This document shows positions 60,970-64,000 of a stretch of DNA of 64,000 nucleotides, one piece after another. Made by a program: the position numbers and the translations under genes. The notes under the pieces were generated by a model that saw only the letters and a list, made by a program, of their open reading frames with translations, ran no database searches and was not told where the DNA came from. Each line of letters opens with the position of its first letter. The stretch's first letter is position 1. Source of the DNA: Legionella spiritensis (GTDB lineage: Bacteria > Pseudomonadota > Gammaproteobacteria > Legionellales > Legionellaceae); assembly GCF_900186965.1 (NCBI RefSeq), contig NZ_LT906457.1, positions 2,816,501-2,880,500 of the forward strand. Reading direction: 5' to 3'.

Positions 60970-62481
60970 ATGATTATGAATTATATCCCTGTCGCGTTTT
61001 CTTTATTACCTGCGTTAACGTTCGCAGCCACCATGAGCAATCATATCACCGGGGTAGGTCCGAATGGCAATATAAAACCTTATATTTGCATTCAAAATCA
61101 AGCCGGAACCGTTGCCTTACCGCTCGCTCCGGGCGACTCCGGGGACGCCAACAAAGCATCCGGAAACGCTTATTACGCAGGGGCCGCTCTTCGTTTTAAC
61201 GGTTGTGACATGAATAATCCCTACCTGGGCTATGTCGGATTCAACATCAGCAGCACAGGCAATAACGCCATCAATAAATATACGCCGCCCGAAGGCATTC
61301 ATATTAGCTATGAAAACCCCGCCATCAATAGCAAAGGCAAAGTCACTGGCGCCATTGAATACACGCCCATTGCAGTTAACCCGGATTTCAAAACCGCGTC
61401 TCCTGCCAGATACTGGCAGTTTGCCGGCATTAATCTGTCGGGCCTGGAATTTGGCAAAGTCATTGATCCGGTCGTCATACCCAATCTGTCTCAAAAAGAC
61501 AGTGAAACGCCTTACTCCGATCTGGACGCCACCCAATCCTTTATCAACGCAGGCATGAATACGGTTCGTGTGCCGGTGAGCTGGGGATATCTGCAATTGG
61601 ACGGGGCGGGAAAAGGGTCTCTTAATCTTGCCTATTACAACAGTTATATTCGTCCCTTGCTGCAAACTTTAACCCAGGCTAAAACGCATACCATTATTGA
61701 TTTGCATGCCTATATGCGCTATTCCCGCTTCGGCGAGCAATACTCCGGCTGCGGACCAGATGGCGGCACCTGTCCGGACGGCACGTTAATTCTTGATGAA
61801 AACACCTATCAGGCTGTCTGGGGACAGCTTGCCGATGTCATTCAAAAAGACCAGTCCATTAATAAAGATTATATCCTCTTTGATCTGGTTAATGAGCCGG
61901 TCGAAGTGCCGGATGATAAGGTATTTACCATTCAGGCTTCTCTGATAAAAATGCTGCGCCGGCAAGGATTTGACGGTTATATTCTGGTGGAAGGCAACAG
62001 TTGGACCGGGCTGCATTCCTGGACAACCCATGAATGGACAGGCAAAGACGGACAAATGTATAGCAACGCCCGTTTGTTCACCCGCGATAATTTCAACAAG
62101 GCCGGTATTACCGATTTAAACAGGATTCTTATCAACGTGCACCAATATCTCGATTCGGATTATAGCGGCACTCACGACGATTGCTTGCAGGATTTATCAA
62201 CCACAGGCCCTGACGGATTTAATTTGCAGGCTTTCGTCAACTATCTGGCTGACAACCAGTTACAGGCGATAGTCACCGAATTTGGAAGCGGCAAAAATGC
62301 GACAAGCTGTTCCGCGCCCCTGCAACAATTCATGCAGTATTTGCAAGATAATTCCTCAAAAGGCAAAAATTTCGGTTTTGCCGGCTGGACCATCTGGTCA
62401 ACCGGTCATGGATGGGGAGGCTACAATCTGCGTGTCACTCCAGACTCTTACCACATGAATGTCCTCGGCAACTATCTCTAA
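60970..62481 (+). CDS. secreted glycoside hydrolase family 5 (cellulase-like)
   Basis: A 503-residue exported enzyme. Signal peptide MIMNYIPVAFSLLPALTFAA. An N-terminal module of about 130 residues precedes the GH5 barrel (about 150-495) with NAGMNTVRVPVSWGYL, HTIIDLHAYMRYS, acid/base Glu309 in DLVNEPVE and nucleophile Glu437 in IVTEFGSGK. It probably cleaves beta-1,4-glucan, like the type II-secreted endoglucanase CelA of Legionella, useful against plant or amoebal polymers. Exact orthology to CelA was not tested. Confidence 0.88.
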   Translation: MIMNYIPVAFSLLPALTFAATMSNHITGVGPNGNIKPYICIQNQAGTVALPLAPGDSGDANKASGNAYYAGAALRFNGCDMNNPYLGYVGFNISSTGNNAINKYTPPEGIHISYENPAINSKGKVTGAIEYTPIAVNPDFKTASPARYWQFAGINLSGLEFGKVIDPVVIPNLSQKDSETPYSDLDATQSFINAGMNTVRVPVSWGYLQLDGAGKGSLNLAYYNSYIRPLLQTLTQAKTHTIIDLHAYMRYSRFGEQYSGCGPDGGTCPDGTLILDENTYQAVWGQLADVIQKDQSINKDYILFDLVNEPVEVPDDKVFTIQASLIKMLRRQGFDGYILVEGNSWTGLHSWTTHEWTGKDGQMYSNARLFTRDNFNKAGITDLNRILINVHQYLDSDYSGTHDDCLQDLSTTGPDGFNLQAFVNYLADNQLQAIVTEFGSGKNATSCSAPLQQFMQYLQDNSSKGKNFGFAGWTIWSTGHGWGGYNLRVTPDSYHMNVLGNYL

Positions 62482-62486
62482 ACGGC

Positions 62487-62517
62487 ACGCTTGTCCGCGT
62501 CAGGCGCGGGCAAGCGT
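62487..62517 (+). terminator. hairpin downstream of the GH5 gene
   Basis: ACGCTTGTCCGCG and CGCGGGCAAGCGT pair over 13 bp (one G-U) across a 5-base loop, 5 bases after the stop. No strict U-run follows, though a T-rich stretch begins about 10 bases later. Confidence 0.6.
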
Positions 62518-62638
62518 ACACAATCTTATATTTTGTCACGACCGGCAAACCGGTTCAAAAAATCAACCCGCTCTATCGTTTACAAACAAACCCAATGGGC
62601 ATAAACTTGATTTATGAATCAATAATCAAATATATCCC

Positions 62639-63949
62639 ATGTATGCTCTGATTGACTGTAATAATTTTTACGCGTCCTGTGAGCGGCTTTTTCGTCCCGA
62701 TCTACGCCAGGTACCGATTATCGTCCTCTCCAGTAACGATGGCTGTGTGATAGCCCGATCCAACGAAGCCAAAACATTGGGAGTCGGAATGGGAGAACCG
62801 TTTTTTAAAGTACGCGCCCTGTGCCGGCAGCATCAAATACAGATTTTTTCATCCAATTTCAGCCTGTATGGTGATTTATCAAGCCGGGTTATGCAAACCA
62901 TAGAAGCCACCTGGCCTCATGTCGAGATATACTCCATTGATGAAGCCTTTCTTGATTTAAGCACGTTACCCGGGAAACAACGGCATCGCTTCTGCCTTGA
63001 ATTGCACGGTAAACTATTACGTCATACCGGTATTCCGACATCCATTGGCATCGGACCAACCAGAACGCTGGCCAAGATTGCGAATCATATCGCCAAAAAA
63101 ATGTTACAGACACCGGTATTTGATGTCAGTGATTCACCCTTTTTCTGGCTGGATAAAATTCCGGTGGGTGAGGTCTGGGGGGTGGGGCGCAAATGGTCTG
63201 ACAAACTGATAGTAATGGGCATTAAAACCGCGGGTGATCTGGCACGCGCGGACATCGCACTGATACGCCAACGATTCAGTGTCGTGATGCAACGAACCGC
63301 CTATGAGTTGCGTGGTCTTTCCTGCCTTACCCTGGATGAAGGGGAGCCGAAAAAATCCATCCTGTCCTCCAAATCATTCGGCAATCTGCAAACCGGTTAT
63401 GATGACATCGCCCAAGCCATCAGCAATCATACCGCAAGAGCCTGGGAGAAGATGCGCAGGCAGAAATTAACGACGCATTATTTATCGGTTTTTGTGCGAT
63501 CCAGCCCGTTTCGTTCCGATTTACCACAATACGCCAACAACGCCGGCTACAGGCTTGTCACGCCGAGTGATGATTTACGTCATTTAACTCATTGTGCCAA
63601 ACGTTGTCTGCAAAGTATTTTTAAAGAAGGGATTTACTACCAAAAAGCGGGGGTTATGCTGGAGGAATTGCGGCCCAAGGAGCCGACCCAGGCGGATCTG
63701 TTTCATCATGTCTCTGAGGCTCACCGACATAAAACGGAACGACTCATGCAAATAATGGAAACTATTAACGACAAATTCGGCCGCCACTCGGTTCGCCTGG
63801 CGGCCGAAGGCCATTGCAGACCATGGTCTTTGCAAGCGCAAATCAAGTCACCGGCCTATACAACCAGATGGTCTGAGCTGCCTGTCGTAAACACTGGCGA
63901 TCATGTTATGATTGCGCGCATCGTAACACCACCATGGAAGAACACATGA
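62639..63949 (+). CDS. umuC: Y-family DNA polymerase UmuC-like
   Basis: A 436-residue Y-family polymerase: palm Asp6 in ALIDCNNFYASCERLF, the steric motif SNDGCVIARSNEAK, and Asp101-Glu102 in YSIDEAFLDLS. Fingers, thumb (GIGPTRTLAKIANHIAKKM) and little-finger/C-terminal UmuC extension are all present. UmuC acts with UmuD' in lesion bypass. No umuD lies next to it in the window and no LexA box was found upstream. It overlaps the following flavoprotein gene by ATGA. Confidence 0.92.
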   Translation: MYALIDCNNFYASCERLFRPDLRQVPIIVLSSNDGCVIARSNEAKTLGVGMGEPFFKVRALCRQHQIQIFSSNFSLYGDLSSRVMQTIEATWPHVEIYSIDEAFLDLSTLPGKQRHRFCLELHGKLLRHTGIPTSIGIGPTRTLAKIANHIAKKMLQTPVFDVSDSPFFWLDKIPVGEVWGVGRKWSDKLIVMGIKTAGDLARADIALIRQRFSVVMQRTAYELRGLSCLTLDEGEPKKSILSSKSFGNLQTGYDDIAQAISNHTARAWEKMRRQKLTTHYLSVFVRSSPFRSDLPQYANNAGYRLVTPSDDLRHLTHCAKRCLQSIFKEGIYYQKAGVMLEELRPKEPTQADLFHHVSEAHRHKTERLMQIMETINDKFGRHSVRLAAEGHCRPWSLQAQIKSPAYTTRWSELPVVNTGDHVMIARIVTPPWKNT

Positions 63950-64000
63950 ATCGTATTTTAATTTCCGGTGCCGGCATGGCCGGGCTTTGTCTCGCCAGGC
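63946..64000 (+). CDS. FAD-dependent oxidoreductase (N-terminal fragment)
   Basis: The 18 visible codons read MNRILISGAGMAGLCLAR, an N-terminal Rossmann dinucleotide-binding motif (GAGMAG) as in FAD-dependent monooxygenases. The ATG overlaps the umuC stop. The rest is outside the window. Confidence 0.7.
   Translation, partial: MNRILISGAGMAGLCLAR

Noticed and set aside
62482-62638. LexA/SOS box before umuC
   Set aside because: No CTGT-N8-ACAG or near match; the only structure is the GH5-gene hairpin.

Overview
The window is a chromosomal segment of a gamma-proteobacterium, very probably a Legionella species (family Legionellaceae). The main clues are a CqsS-type sensor kinase next to a LqsR-type response regulator whose phospho-acceptor falls at Asp108, a textbook PmrA box in front of an effector-like gene, several orphan proteins that look like Dot/Icm substrates (a toxin-like ADP-ribosyltransferase, a HAD-like protein, a tyrosine phosphatase), and a conserved housekeeping backbone. 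The assignment is inference from gene content; no rRNA or marker phylogeny could be run.

Left part, about 0-17 kb, almost all on the minus strand, is housekeeping. It reads nnr-tsaE-amiB-mutL (as in E. coli), sspA-sspB, petA-petB-petC (cytochrome bc1), rplM-rpsI, and the translation operon thrS-infC-rpmI-rplT-pheS-pheT-ihfA followed by a 2Fe-2S ferredoxin. infC appears to use the rare AUU start. A tRNA-Val(GAC) gene with its own promoter and terminator lies upstream of thrS.

Middle part, about 17-34 kb, mixes a uridine-phosphorylase-like enzyme, a 479-residue orphan protein, an outer-membrane barrel, a YejM-like inner-membrane sulfatase-fold protein, a TRIC-type channel, the operon cytochrome c5-dsbB-tgt-ppiB, the Lqs-type quorum-sensing pair and, divergently, hemC-hemD-hemX-hemY.

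The 34-49 kb part is accessory in character. A pertussis/cholera-toxin-like ADP-ribosyltransferase candidate and a PmrA-box-preceded HAD-like protein are divergently arranged. Further on come a PAP2 phosphatase, stress membrane proteins (DUF2254, DUF1328, CsbD), a two-component system with a divergent Spy/CpxP-like protein, a second effector-like orphan, an Atg22-like MFS transporter, an osmoprotectant ABC transporter and a tyrosine-phosphatase-like effector candidate.

The 49-64 kb part holds CrcB with a DUF190 protein, a membrane orphan, an unusual SDR-SPW-VKOR fusion, MgtE, split LigD phosphoesterase and polymerase genes, a baeRF3 protein, a BON-MscS channel, a Stealth-type sugar-phosphate transferase, a secreted GH5 glucanase, UmuC and the start of a flavoprotein.

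Intergenic DNA carries several dispersed repeats: REP-like units with a GTAG head (six copies at four sites), a 161-bp palindromic MITE-like element, and a 180-190 bp repeat present twice. No CRISPR array, rRNA, prophage or transposase gene was seen.
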